Position numbers and translations under genes: made by a program
Shown: positions 43,724-52,657 of the stretch, piece by piece
How the letters are laid out: every line of letters starts with the position of its first letter
Position numbering within the stretch: the stretch's first letter is position 1
The notes under the pieces: model-generated
What the model saw: only the letters and a program-made list of their open reading frames with translations
The model's database searches: none
Told to the model about the DNA's origin: nothing
Origin: Octadecabacter sp. B2R22
GTDB lineage: Bacteria > Pseudomonadota > Alphaproteobacteria > Rhodobacterales > Rhodobacteraceae
Direction of reading: 5' to 3'
Assembly (NCBI RefSeq): GCF_018861045.1
Contig: NZ_JAHKQJ010000010.1
Coordinates: 372,001 to 436,000, forward strand
Length of the DNA stretch: 64,000 bases

Positions 43724-44611
43724 CTATGCCGTCATTTGTTCAGGAAGTTTGCGTGTTTCCATAAAGGCTGCGAAGTCTTTTCCCAGATCTACACGGTCCA
43801 GTGCGAAAGCCGCTGTCGCTTGGACGAAGCCCTGAATTGAACCGCAATCAAAGCGCTCGCCGGCAAACTCGTAGCCTGTCACGCTTGCGTTCGACAGATC
43901 GGCGTTGATCGCGTCAGTTAATTGAAGTTCACCACCGACGCCGGGGCCAAGGTCGGCGAGACGCGCGAAAATGGATGGCTGCAAGATATACCGCCCGACC
44001 ACGGCTTGCGTCGAAGGCGCGATGTCAGGGCGAGGTTTTTCAACCATGCCGCGGGCATGAAAGACGCGGCCTTGCCTACGTTTTACGTTAAGAACACCAT
44101 AAGATGACGTCGCTGCGCGCGGAACGTCCATGGTTGCAACCATATGCCCGCCGACGTTTCGGTGTGCCTCAACCATTTGCGACAGCGCCCCTATTGGCCC
44201 TTTGATGACGTCATCTGGCAAAAGCACGGCAAAGGGATCATCCCCGATCAGGTATTTGGCCTGTCTGACGGCATGACCAAGCCCCAACGCGCGGCCTTGG
44301 CGCAAGATCGTTAGGGCACCCTCACGCATGTGGGAAGGTTCAAGCGCGGCAAGCGCGTCGGTCTTACCTTTGGCCTTCAGTGTCATTTCCAGGGCGGCGG
44401 CGGTGTCAAAATAGTCCTCAAGCGCGCCTTTGCCTGCTGCGGACACGAAGATGAACTCTTCAATTCCTGCCGCGCGGGCCTCGTCCACTGCATATTGGAT
44501 CAGGGGGCGGTCAATAAGCGGCAACATTTCCTTTGGAACGGATTTGGTAGCTGGCAGGAAACGTGTGCCCATTCCAGCGACAGGGAAGACGGCTTTGCGA
44601 ATACGTGACAT
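43724..44611 (-). CDS. galU: UTP-glucose-1-phosphate uridylyltransferase
   Basis: 295 residues from ATG 44611. Nucleotidyltransferase signature FPVAGMGTRFLPATKSVPKEMLPL (about 8-31), FVEKPRP-like MVEKPRPD and the LPDDVIKG strand are diagnostic. It makes UDP-glucose, a precursor for the exopolysaccharide and other glycans. The frame extends upstream to 44782 but that part re-reads the neighbouring gene. It is probably in one transcript with the WecG/sugar-transferase gene (23 bases apart). Confidence 0.95.
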   Translation of the reverse strand: MSRIRKAVFPVAGMGTRFLPATKSVPKEMLPLIDRPLIQYAVDEARAAGIEEFIFVSAAGKGALEDYFDTAAALEMTLKAKGKTDALAALEPSHMREGALTILRQGRALGLGHAVRQAKYLIGDDPFAVLLPDDVIKGPIGALSQMVEAHRNVGGHMVATMDVPRAATSSYGVLNVKRRQGRVFHARGMVEKPRPDIAPSTQAVVGRYILQPSIFARLADLGPGVGGELQLTDAINADLSNASVTGYEFAGERFDCGSIQGFVQATAAFALDRVDLGKDFAAFMETRKLPEQMTA

Positions 44612-44634
44612 GAACTTAAACCTTTCAATTTGTA

Positions 44635-46014
44635 CTAGTGTGCGCCGCGGCCGGAAATCACGGCGCGGAATGTCATTGCTATTAGAATGAGATCGAGGAG
44701 GACTGTTCGGGACGTCGCATACGCCAGATCCATGTCGACCATTTTGTCGAAACCCACGTTGGCGCGACCCGATACCTGCCACACGCCTGTGATCCCAGGT
44801 TTGACTGCCAAACGGCCGTAAGCGCGTTTTGGGTAAGCTGCCACTTCGACAGGGAGCGCGGGGCGTGGACCAACAACCGACATCTCGCCGCGCAATACGT
44901 TCAGAAACTGCGGAAGTTCATCAATCGAGAAGCGCCGAATGAAGCGGCCAACCCGTGTGATGCGCGGATCGGATTTAGATTTGAAGCAGATACCAGCGCG
45001 ATCAGACGTCGCAAGCAGGTCTGCACGTCGGTTTTCCGCATCAACACACATCGAGCGGAACTTCAGCATCGGAAACTCCCGGCCATCCTTGCCGACACGG
45101 TATTGTTTGAAGAACACAGGCCCACGGCTTTCGGCCTTGATCGCAATGGCGGTCGCGGCAAGCAGAGGCGCGAGGAGGATCGCCGCTGTGCCAGCAACCG
45201 CCACATCCAACCCGCGCCGAATGATCGAGGTCATCGTCATTTGGCGGGCAGCATTGCGCCCTGCGCGGGTAAGAAAAGTAGCGTTCCCAATAAGGTAACG
45301 TTTCGCTAAGCGCCGTGGCTCAAGTCCTAAACGCCACAACCACTCACCACCTATCCGACGCAGCGCACGTGGTGCTCGGCTGACATTACCGGCAAGAAAA
45401 TCAAAACATGCGCCGACCCCCATTGTCAGATCTGCATGGATGCGATGCGCATTGCGATGCAGCCAAAGATCTTGCATTGGCACACCCAAAGCGACCAGAA
45501 CGATATCGGCCTCACAGGCATTCATATAGGCGACAACAGCGTCTTCATCTTTCGCTTGGTCGTAACCATCTAGCGTGCCGACGATCCGCAGACCCGGGTT
45601 TTTAATCGTCAGGGCGCGGGCCGCAGCATCAGCCGTTCCTGGTTTGCCGCCAAATAAGAACACCGATTTCCCGTGTCTTGCAGCTTGTTCCATGAGAGCA
45701 GGAACCAAGTCGGTTCCGTTGAGGTTTGCAGTCAGTTTCTGGCCGGACATTTTCGCGGCCATGGAAACGCCTGATCCATCTGGCAGCAGCAAATCCGCAG
45801 ATTGAATGGCCGCGGCATACGTGTGATCGGACGCCATTACGTTAAAGCAATGCGCGTTCATATACGCGACGCGGCGTCGCCCTGCGGACAACAAGGCGGC
45901 AACAGTTTCTGTTATTGCTGCATCCACTAATGAGACACGAAGACTCGGGATGTAGGTTTGCGGCAGGGCCTGAACTGGTGTCAGTGTGCCGGTGAATGTG
46001 ATGTGTTTGGTCAT
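44635..46014 (-). CDS. Fusion of WecG/TagA/CpsF glycosyltransferase and initiating sugar transferase
   Basis: About 459 residues from ATG 46014 (an ATG at 46041 adds nine residues). The N-terminal half is a WecG/TagA/CpsF transferase: LPDGSGVSMAAKMSG, then LFGGKPGTA and GVGACFDFLAGNVSRAPR. After about residue 230 comes an undecaprenyl-phosphate sugar transferase of the WcaJ/ExoY type: one membrane helix, KFRSM, DELPQFLNVLRGEMSVVGPRP, and KPGITGVWQVSGR. One protein could thus start the repeat unit and add the next sugar. It is divergent from the response regulator at 46268. Confidence 0.92.
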   Translation of the reverse strand: MTKHITFTGTLTPVQALPQTYIPSLRVSLVDAAITETVAALLSAGRRRVAYMNAHCFNVMASDHTYAAAIQSADLLLPDGSGVSMAAKMSGQKLTANLNGTDLVPALMEQAARHGKSVFLFGGKPGTADAAARALTIKNPGLRIVGTLDGYDQAKDEDAVVAYMNACEADIVLVALGVPMQDLWLHRNAHRIHADLTMGVGACFDFLAGNVSRAPRALRRIGGEWLWRLGLEPRRLAKRYLIGNATFLTRAGRNAARQMTMTSIIRRGLDVAVAGTAAILLAPLLAATAIAIKAESRGPVFFKQYRVGKDGREFPMLKFRSMCVDAENRRADLLATSDRAGICFKSKSDPRITRVGRFIRRFSIDELPQFLNVLRGEMSVVGPRPALPVEVAAYPKRAYGRLAVKPGITGVWQVSGRANVGFDKMVDMDLAYATSRTVLLDLILIAMTFRAVISGRGAH

Positions 46015-46162
46015 TTGAGCAGCTTTCGTTGAACAATTCATTGCCTAATGCATCAACGATTTCAGTCCCTTGTCGCAACGGAACGGTCGGACAGGTGCGT
46101 GCCTCTTTCGGACTCAGTTTGAACCTGACGGAGGTGTTTCCACCCATTTGAGGCTGCGGAAC

Positions 46163-46178
46163 CTATCCGTTTGGGTTA
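46163..46178. promoter_or_regulatory. EPS palindrome 3 (degenerate): CTATCC-N4-GGGTTA
   Basis: CTATCC GTTT GGGTTA, one perfect and one weak arm, midway between the divergent fusion gene and the response regulator. It has the same spacing as the three perfect sites. Confidence 0.45.
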
Positions 46179-46267
46179 ACCGACTAGCTCTTTTCCCCCC
46201 GCAGTTTGCCTTTGTTTGGCCGTAAAACCGCGTATGAAGGGAGTGACCATTCCCAAGGAACCAGACC

Positions 46268-46882
46268 ATGAGAATACTGATTGCTGACGACCACGACCTG
46301 TTGCGCGACACGCTTGTCATGTTCCTTGAGGGGCAGGGCGCGATGGAAACCGCGAGTGTCGGTACCTTGCAGGACGCGATGGATCGTATCAAAGCAGATG
46401 ACGCCTATGATCTGGTGCTGCTCGATTACAATATGCCAGGCATGAACGGTCTGGATGGGTTGCGCACCGTTTTGGAGATGGAGCAAACCGACCGCGTCGC
46501 TCTGATTTCCGGTGAAGCGACCAAGCAGATTGCGGAAGATGCGCTTGAGGCAGGAGCAGCAGGTTTCGTACCCAAGTCGCTTCCGGCAAAATCATTGGTG
46601 AATGCGGTGAAGTTCATGGCAATGGGTGAGCAATATGCGCCACTTGATTTCATGACCGCCGTTGAAGAGGTGCCACAGAACGCACTCGCCGATAAATTGA
46701 CATCACGGGAACTGCAGGTCCTCGAAGGCCTGACACAGGGCAAATCCAACAAAGAAATCGCGCGGGATTTGGACATAACCGAACCAACCGTGAAACTCCA
46801 CGTAAAGACGCTCTATCGCAAAGTTGGGGCTGCGAACCGGACACAAGCCGCGCTTATCGCGCGCGAAGCGGGCCTGTTCTGA
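46268..46882 (+). CDS. NarL/FixJ family response regulator of the EPS locus
   Basis: 204 residues. The receiver domain has D7-D8, phosphorylation site D53 (LLDYNMPGMNG) and K103-like switch residues; the LuxR-type helix-turn-helix is LTSRELQVLEGLTQGKSNKEIARDLDITEPTVKLHVKTLYRKVG (about 143-186). Such proteins bind palindromes as dimers. It lies within the EPS locus with CTATCC-N4-GGATAG boxes on both sides, and the hybrid kinase/Hpt at 40567 is the only kinase in the window, so the two probably form a phosphorelay controlling capsule or biofilm genes. Confidence 0.92.
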   Translation: MRILIADDHDLLRDTLVMFLEGQGAMETASVGTLQDAMDRIKADDAYDLVLLDYNMPGMNGLDGLRTVLEMEQTDRVALISGEATKQIAEDALEAGAAGFVPKSLPAKSLVNAVKFMAMGEQYAPLDFMTAVEEVPQNALADKLTSRELQVLEGLTQGKSNKEIARDLDITEPTVKLHVKTLYRKVGAANRTQAALIAREAGLF

Positions 46883-46883
46883 A

Positions 46884-46899
46884 CTATCCATTCGGATAG
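46884..46899. promoter_or_regulatory. EPS palindrome 4: CTATCC-N4-GGATAG before wzz
   Basis: CTATCC ATTC GGATAG, perfect arms, one base after the regulator stop and 90 bases before the wzz ATG. Confidence 0.7.
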
Positions 46900-46989
46900 A
46901 GGTTGGGGCAAACGCTCCGCGAACCCAACCTTACGCCCAAATGCGTGAGCTGTGGTCTTAAGGTAATTCATCGGCCAAGGAGACCGCCG

Positions 46990-48432
46990 ATGAATACGAC
47001 ATTCAAAAACAGTATTGCCGAACTTTCCCGCCTCTCAAGGCGCGGAATGGGGCGTCGCATCATGATGGGTGGGCGCTTGGGGGATCTCAAACGTATGCCA
47101 CGTTATGCGGCGACCGCTATACTGGGTGCCACGCTTATCTGGGCGCCTTTACTCGGCTACCTCAAAACCGCCCCCCTCACTTACAGATCAACGACCTCGC
47201 TGATTTTACCGGGGTCTGGGGCATCTGCGTCCATGAACCTTAACGGGATTGGTCAAGCGTCCTCTTTCGCCAACTCTGCCTTTGCCAGTAACGCGGTTAG
47301 CCCGACGGAGACATATAAACGTTTGTTGGGCGCTGATCGCATTGTGGATGCTGCGGCGCAGTCATTAGGGCTTACTCGTGAAGAAATTGGCGCGCCGCGC
47401 ATTCAGTTGGTCGATCAAACAAGTCTGATCCATGTTGAGATGATGGGCAGTTCACCCATGGATTCACAAGCGCGCGGTGACGCGTTGCTACAAGCATTTT
47501 TCGTTGAGCTGGATGCCTTGCGAGATGACGAGGCAAGCACGCGCCAAGATAGCGGTCTTCAGGCGATCGACGAGTTCCGCACATCCGTCGCGCAAACACG
47601 CAGCCAGATCACACTGTTGCAAGAGCAAAGCGGTTTGATGTCGGTGGATCAATATGACCGTCTGGTCGACCGCCACCTTGAACTTGAGGCCGTAATCTTA
47701 GATCGCATTGCAGGTCTAAGTGAACGGAGCGCAAGTGTAGCGGCCCTTGAGACACAGCTTGGCTTGGACGCAGAAGCGGCGGCAGCCACGTTGAAGCTGT
47801 TTGCGGACGGAGGGTATCTGGCACTTCTCGAAGAAGCGGCCAGCCACGAGGTCGCGCTCGCTGACGCCAATGCGCGTTTCGGGTCGCGTCACCCTCGCGT
47901 AGAGGAGGCGCGTAGTGCTCGCGACGAAGCGGCATCGATCGCATTAGAACTGGCAATTGCTGTGACGGGCCTGGACGTGCAAACCTTATCCGCACTTGAT
48001 TTGGCCCCACAAGGCGCACGCGCCGAATTGCTCTCCGATCTTGTTCAAAAACAGGTTGAGCTGAGCGCGGCAGAGCAGGAATTGGCCACGCTACGGATGC
48101 AGTTTACTGAAGGTCAGGCAGAGATTGGTCGCCTTTCGCGAGCTGCGTCAGATTTGCAGGACCTTGAACGGGACTTCTCAGTTGCAGAGGCGGTTTTTGC
48201 CTCCGCAATTGCACGCGCTGAAACGGGAAAGTCGGACGTCTACGCATCCTATCCACTTGTTCAGGTCCTTGAAAATCCATCCTTGCCCAATCGCCCCTCG
48301 TCGCCCAACCGAAAACTGGCGTTTCTTGCGGGTGTCGCAGCAACATTGATGTTGTTGTTCGGGCTATCGCTTGGCTGGATCAGACTGGCACTCATTTCGC
48401 GGCTGACGAGCAAACCAGAGACAGATGCATGA
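46990..48432 (+). CDS. wzz: Exopolysaccharide chain-length determinant (Wzz/GumC-like)
   Basis: 480 residues from ATG 46990 (AAGGAG upstream). A membrane helix at about 38-58, a long periplasmic helical region rich in coiled coil (about 180-420), and a C-terminal helix preceded by the proline-rich NPSLPNRPSSPNRK segment, the arrangement of polysaccharide co-polymerases. No tyrosine-kinase domain is attached. It sets chain length together with the polymerase at 48429, whose start overlaps this stop (ATGA). Confidence 0.88.
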   Translation: MNTTFKNSIAELSRLSRRGMGRRIMMGGRLGDLKRMPRYAATAILGATLIWAPLLGYLKTAPLTYRSTTSLILPGSGASASMNLNGIGQASSFANSAFASNAVSPTETYKRLLGADRIVDAAAQSLGLTREEIGAPRIQLVDQTSLIHVEMMGSSPMDSQARGDALLQAFFVELDALRDDEASTRQDSGLQAIDEFRTSVAQTRSQITLLQEQSGLMSVDQYDRLVDRHLELEAVILDRIAGLSERSASVAALETQLGLDAEAAAATLKLFADGGYLALLEEAASHEVALADANARFGSRHPRVEEARSARDEAASIALELAIAVTGLDVQTLSALDLAPQGARAELLSDLVQKQVELSAAEQELATLRMQFTEGQAEIGRLSRAASDLQDLERDFSVAEAVFASAIARAETGKSDVYASYPLVQVLENPSLPNRPSSPNRKLAFLAGVAATLMLLFGLSLGWIRLALISRLTSKPETDA

Positions 48433-49682
48433 CGGATCTCAACCCCGTCGAGCGGTTTATCTATCGCATGCTTGTGTGGACATGGCCGCTATATGGTCTT
48501 GGCGCGCTTTATGTGGTTGGGCCGGTTATCGCTTGGCTGCTTGGAGGGCTGGCGGTTCTGGTTCTGTATCTTGGACCGGCAGTGCGTCCTGACATGCGCG
48601 CGACGGGTGCAATTCCGCCCGTTGTCTGGGCATGGTTTGCGGGGATGTTTGTGCTGTTGGTGGCGCTTTGGATCGGCCATCTGGACTGGTCGCTTGGCCT
48701 AAAGCAGACAATCAAATCATCAATTGGCTGGGCAAAGGGTTGGGCGCTTTTGGCACTCTTTCCGTTAATCGGTGCAGTTCTGCCGATCCGAAGATCTGTG
48801 TTGGTGCGTGGACAATGCGTCATTGGGTTATGGACGCTGATCCTCGCGCCGATCATGTTCGTTGCGCCCTACATTGGTTTACCCGAACGGATATTCACAT
48901 CCCCCCTTCAGGCGATTGGTGGTCCAGGACCTGAATACTTCTCGGTGTACTTTTTCACGTGGGACCCAGGGAGCTGGGCCCCGCGATGGCAGTTCTATGC
49001 GCCGTGGTCGCCATTTGCCGCCTTGCTTGGCGTTGTGATGGTGCTGTTTGCTCTTGAAGAGAAATGTATCAAATGGCGCAGCATCGGGATCGCCGCTGGA
49101 ACATTGATGATTTTGGCATCCAAGTCCCGCATGGGCCTTGTCGGGATCGTCGCCTGTACTATCGGGCCACGCATGATGCCACTTTTGTTGCGCAGCTGGG
49201 CGTGGCACATCGTGGCCGGATTGACAGCATCTTTGGCAATGTTCGGCGCAACTTTTGCGTCGACTGCATCTGACGCAATTGCTGCATTCAAAGGCGCGCG
49301 TGCAGACAGCACGCGTGTTCGCGAGGCTCTGCAACGCATCGCATCTGAAAGGTGGCAAAACGAGGCTTTTTGGTTCGGCCATGGCACACTTCAACCGGGG
49401 AGCCACGCCGTCGAGTACATGCTCATCGGCAGCCACCACACTTGGTTCGGTTTGCTATTCGTTAAGGGTCTTGTGGGATTGTTGGCCTTGTTGGTTCCCT
49501 TCGTGTGGCAAACCTTGCTGGCCCTAATTGATGCGGCGCGAGGCCCAAGGGGATACTTACCGCTTGGGATTATGATGACGCTGACGCTGCTGTCTTTTGG
49601 CGAGAATATTGAGATCGAAGCCTACCTTTTGTGGCCAGGCCTTATAGTGCTGGGCATTCACGCAAGGGAATGCGCGTCTTAG
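48429..49682 (+). CDS. O-antigen/exopolysaccharide polymerase-like membrane protein (Wzy-like)
   Basis: 417 residues with about ten hydrophobic helices and a large periplasmic loop. A conserved-looking PWSPFAALLGV...SKSRMGLVG pair and a GSHHTWFGLLFVKGLVGLLAL end segment resemble the Wzy/O-antigen ligase group. It would join repeat units on the periplasmic side of the inner membrane. Polymerase versus ligase cannot be told from sequence, but the operon with wzz favours polymerase. It is the last gene of the locus. Confidence 0.8.
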   Translation: MTDLNPVERFIYRMLVWTWPLYGLGALYVVGPVIAWLLGGLAVLVLYLGPAVRPDMRATGAIPPVVWAWFAGMFVLLVALWIGHLDWSLGLKQTIKSSIGWAKGWALLALFPLIGAVLPIRRSVLVRGQCVIGLWTLILAPIMFVAPYIGLPERIFTSPLQAIGGPGPEYFSVYFFTWDPGSWAPRWQFYAPWSPFAALLGVVMVLFALEEKCIKWRSIGIAAGTLMILASKSRMGLVGIVACTIGPRMMPLLLRSWAWHIVAGLTASLAMFGATFASTASDAIAAFKGARADSTRVREALQRIASERWQNEAFWFGHGTLQPGSHAVEYMLIGSHHTWFGLLFVKGLVGLLALLVPFVWQTLLALIDAARGPRGYLPLGIMMTLTLLSFGENIEIEAYLLWPGLIVLGIHARECAS

Positions 49683-50217
49683 TTCTGGCGCCAACAGCTC
49701 GCATAGGCCTTGGCGCCGATATCGATCGCGCAGTCTCTCACACGCGTTCTCTTGAGGGGGGTTCCAAAATACTTGCAACGAAACCGCCGGCGAACAGCTT
49801 GAGAGTTCACTGCTCTTTGGAGTGAATAATTAGAGTCCGAGACGCCTGAGCCCAGTTCAGGTTTCTGCAAGCTCCAGAATAAGCGAGCTGACGCCTCGTG
49901 TCCCCGGCACGATAGGTTTTTATATCGAGAACTTTTCGTCTCGAAAATTCCAAGAATGCATTAATCCGGAGCGGACATTCGACGAGAAGTGTCTCACGGC
50001 GGCTTTGTCCGCAGCGCTGACCTCCGGGATGAATACTTCGAAGGTCTGGCTTGGTGTGCGAGGCTTGGTACTTTGGGCGGCAACGAATGGCGGCTGTGAG
50101 CCACAACATCGTTCATTCTTCTTTGCAGTGCGTGACGACTTTGGTAGCCTTGTCCACACAATGTTTCGGACAAATGTAGATGCGGAACAGAAACCTTTGA
50201 ACTTCAGAAAGTTGTAG
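49683..50217. repeat. Gene-free stretch with dispersed repeat copy
   Basis: No gene seen. Repeat motifs: gagcggacattcgacgagaag and ggcggctttgtccgcagcgctgacc (about 49970-50025), and GGCAACGAATGGCGGCTGTGAGCC (50079-50105). They lie just upstream of the LuxR homologue. Confidence 0.5.
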
Positions 50218-50913
50218 GTGGGCGTGGCAGATATCGACTTGAAATCGTGTAACGTTCAGGACGCAGTTCAGCGGATAGCGGATTTCTATCAGGTTGATTA
50301 CGTGACCCTCCACCTCTTTCGTTCAGGCGAGGATGCGCAGAACAAGCCTTATGTTCGCACCAACTACCCCGATGCTTGGGTGAGCCACTATTTACTGAAT
50401 GACTACGTGCGGATTGATCCTGTCTTACAAATGGCGGAGCGGACCGCTGGGCCTTTCTGCTGGTCCACTATTTCTCCCCAAGGCGTTCAACTGGATATGA
50501 TGGAGCAAACCGCCAAATATGGCCTGGGCCAGACGGGTTTTAGCGTCCGTCATGTCGATGCGATTGGCCGCCGCAGTGTGCTGTCTTTCAACGCACATGA
50601 TGCGAAAGGCGGGGACACTTGGGAGCCATATCTGGCAGAGATGCGAGAGGGGCTCATTCATTTGGCACACGAAATTCATCTCATGGCCTTAGCCGAGATA
50701 TATGTGGACGGTGAGACGCTTCCCCAGCTTTCGCCGCGCGAGATCGAATGCCTAAAATGGACGGCTCAGGGCAAAGCGCATACTGACATCGCGATTATCC
50801 TCGATCTTTCGGATCACACCGTACGCGGTTATCTGAAAGATGCGCGGATGAAATTGGACTGCGTCACGCTTGCGCAAGCCGTTTCCAAAGCCTCGACGCT
50901 TGGGTTGATTTAA
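50218..50913 (+). CDS. LuxR-type regulator with autoinducer-binding domain (solo)
   Basis: About 231 residues; start GTG 50218 or GTG 50224 (AGGTGG precedes the latter). The N-terminal autoinducer-binding domain keeps the signature W (AWVSHY), Y, D-P (RIDPVL) and W (FCWSTI) residues in their usual order. The C-terminal HTH is LSPREIECLKWTAQGKAHTDIAIILDLSDHTVRGYLKDARMKLD. It would bind an acyl-homoserine lactone or related signal in the cytosol and regulate transcription. No luxI synthase is found in this window, so it may be a solo receptor. Confidence 0.88.
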   Translation: MGVADIDLKSCNVQDAVQRIADFYQVDYVTLHLFRSGEDAQNKPYVRTNYPDAWVSHYLLNDYVRIDPVLQMAERTAGPFCWSTISPQGVQLDMMEQTAKYGLGQTGFSVRHVDAIGRRSVLSFNAHDAKGGDTWEPYLAEMREGLIHLAHEIHLMALAEIYVDGETLPQLSPREIECLKWTAQGKAHTDIAIILDLSDHTVRGYLKDARMKLDCVTLAQAVSKASTLGLI

Positions 50914-51036
50914 CAAACCTTCCCCTTTTTCGCTTTTAGCAGCCCCCCTCAATTGCGGGGATTTCTCGAAAAGTGCCTGCAGCCTAGCTTTGACCCATTC
51001 CGCAAAGGCGGAACGTTATTAAGCAAGGAAGTAACA

Positions 51037-51411
51037 ATGGCTCAATTGGACGCTCTAAACACCGCAATCGAAACATATTTCGAGGCAATCCATGACTGCA
51101 ACGTCGAGAAGTTGGATGAAGTCTTTCATCCGCAATCCAGTCTCTTTGATGCAGATAACGGCGAGGTCTTCGTAGAACCGATTGACAGTTTTCGCGCGGA
51201 TGTCACAGGGCGAAAATCGCCGCAAAGCGCTGGCCAAGTTTTGGACGCAGAAGTCTTGCTGATCGACTTTCTGTCTCCGCTGAGCGCGACCGTAAAAATC
51301 CGCATCCGCGCACATCAGAATGTTTTCGTTGATCACTTGGGCTTCGTGAAGGGAAGCGCAGGTTGGAAAATAGTCTCAAAAATCTGGCATCTTGAACAGG
51401 TCCTATCGTGA
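51037..51411 (+). CDS. NTF2/SnoaL-like (lumazine-binding-type) protein
   Basis: 124 residues from ATG 51037 with AAGGAAG just upstream; a longer frame lacks support. The helical start LDALNTAIETYFEAIHDCNVEKLDEVFHPQSSLFDADNGE and the VKIRIRAHQNVFVDHLGFVKG strands match the NTF2-like 'putative lumazine-binding' group. No catalytic Asp-His pair is obvious. Function unknown. It lies between the LuxR homologue and a hydrolase and may be a quorum-controlled gene. Confidence 0.75.
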   Translation: MAQLDALNTAIETYFEAIHDCNVEKLDEVFHPQSSLFDADNGEVFVEPIDSFRADVTGRKSPQSAGQVLDAEVLLIDFLSPLSATVKIRIRAHQNVFVDHLGFVKGSAGWKIVSKIWHLEQVLS

Positions 51412-51451
51412 CCCATCGGGTTGTGGAAACCAACGTGTGAAAGGGATGAGA

Positions 51452-52549
51452 ATGTCCACATTCATTAAGTTTGCAAAAGTGTCATCGGTCATCTGTGTGG
51501 CGGCCGTGGTAGGTTGGGGGAGCTACGAGATTTTGCGCCCTGCTTACGACGGGTCCGTGGGTATCGCAAAAGGCGAAGCCTATGCTCCGGTTCGGGATAC
51601 GAATGTGTCCTTTGATATCTGGTACCCAGCTCATCCTGGTGGGAAGGCTGTCACTGTTGGCGGAAACGGGGTTTTCTTTGGCACCCAAGCGGGGCGCGAG
51701 GCACCTTGGCAAGAAGGCACGTTCCCGCTGGTGCTCATCTCACATGGGGCAGGGGGCAATGCTGGCCAGTTCGGTTGGATCGCGTCAGAGCTGGCGAACA
51801 ATGGGTATGTCGTTGTGCTCCCAAATCATCCAGGTACGACCAGCGGCAATGCCAGTGCGCAAGCGGCTGTTCGGGTCTGGGAACGCCCGCAGGATATCAC
51901 AGCTATTCTGGATCACATGACCAGTCATGAGGATGAGTTCTCTTATGTTGATTTTGACAACATCGGCGTTGTCGGCTTTTCGGCCGGAGGTTACACCGCT
52001 TTGGCTTTGTCAGGTGCGCGGGTTGATCCTGACCGGCTACAGCGGTTCTGTGACGAGAGCGATCACGGGATGTCGGACTGCGCGTTCTTAAGTTACTTTG
52101 GGGTCGATCTTCATCAGTTGGATCTGTCGCCCGCAGCGCAGGATCTCAGGGACGCGCGCATTACAACGGGAGTCATAGTAGACCCTGGGATCATCAGCAC
52201 TGTCACAGATGAAAGCCTGTCGACCATCGATATCCCTCTCTTTGTCATCAACCTCGGCACCAACGAAAGCGTTCCTGAAGGTGTTCATGCATTGGACGCA
52301 GCGCACCGTATTCCCGGCGCGGAGCATGTGTTTATACCCGATGCTACGCACTTTAGTTTTCTTGCAGAGTGCAAAGAACGCGGACCTGAAATCCTTGAGA
52401 AAGAGGGCGAGCTGGATCCGCTATGCATGGATGCCGATGGCCGAAGCCGAAGCGAGCTTCACACTGAATTGGCCCGACGGATTAATTCCTACCTCGACGT
52501 ACACACTGGAGAACCCGCCTTGCATGCTGCCCCCGCAGTTTCTGAATGA
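51452..52549 (+). CDS. Alpha/beta hydrolase (dienelactone-hydrolase-like), membrane-anchored or exported
   Basis: 365 residues from ATG 51452 (AAGGGA five bases upstream). An N-terminal hydrophobic helix (about 8-26) is an uncleaved anchor or signal. The nucleophile elbow GFSAGG (about 172), the oxyanion-region SHGAGGNAGQ and a late ATHFSF histidine form the expected Ser-Asp-His set. It probably hydrolyses an ester in the periplasm. Substrate unknown. It follows the NTF2-like gene by 40 bases and may share its operon. Confidence 0.8.
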   Translation: MSTFIKFAKVSSVICVAAVVGWGSYEILRPAYDGSVGIAKGEAYAPVRDTNVSFDIWYPAHPGGKAVTVGGNGVFFGTQAGREAPWQEGTFPLVLISHGAGGNAGQFGWIASELANNGYVVVLPNHPGTTSGNASAQAAVRVWERPQDITAILDHMTSHEDEFSYVDFDNIGVVGFSAGGYTALALSGARVDPDRLQRFCDESDHGMSDCAFLSYFGVDLHQLDLSPAAQDLRDARITTGVIVDPGIISTVTDESLSTIDIPLFVINLGTNESVPEGVHALDAAHRIPGAEHVFIPDATHFSFLAECKERGPEILEKEGELDPLCMDADGRSRSELHTELARRINSYLDVHTGEPALHAAPAVSE

Positions 52550-52657
52550 CTTTCCGTATTCAATTTATCTGGCTGGGTGACGGTCTCGGCTGTCCACGCT
52601 CATCTGGCGTCCGAGTGTATAGGCGCCATCGCCTCCCTGACAGCGGGCGCTACGACC

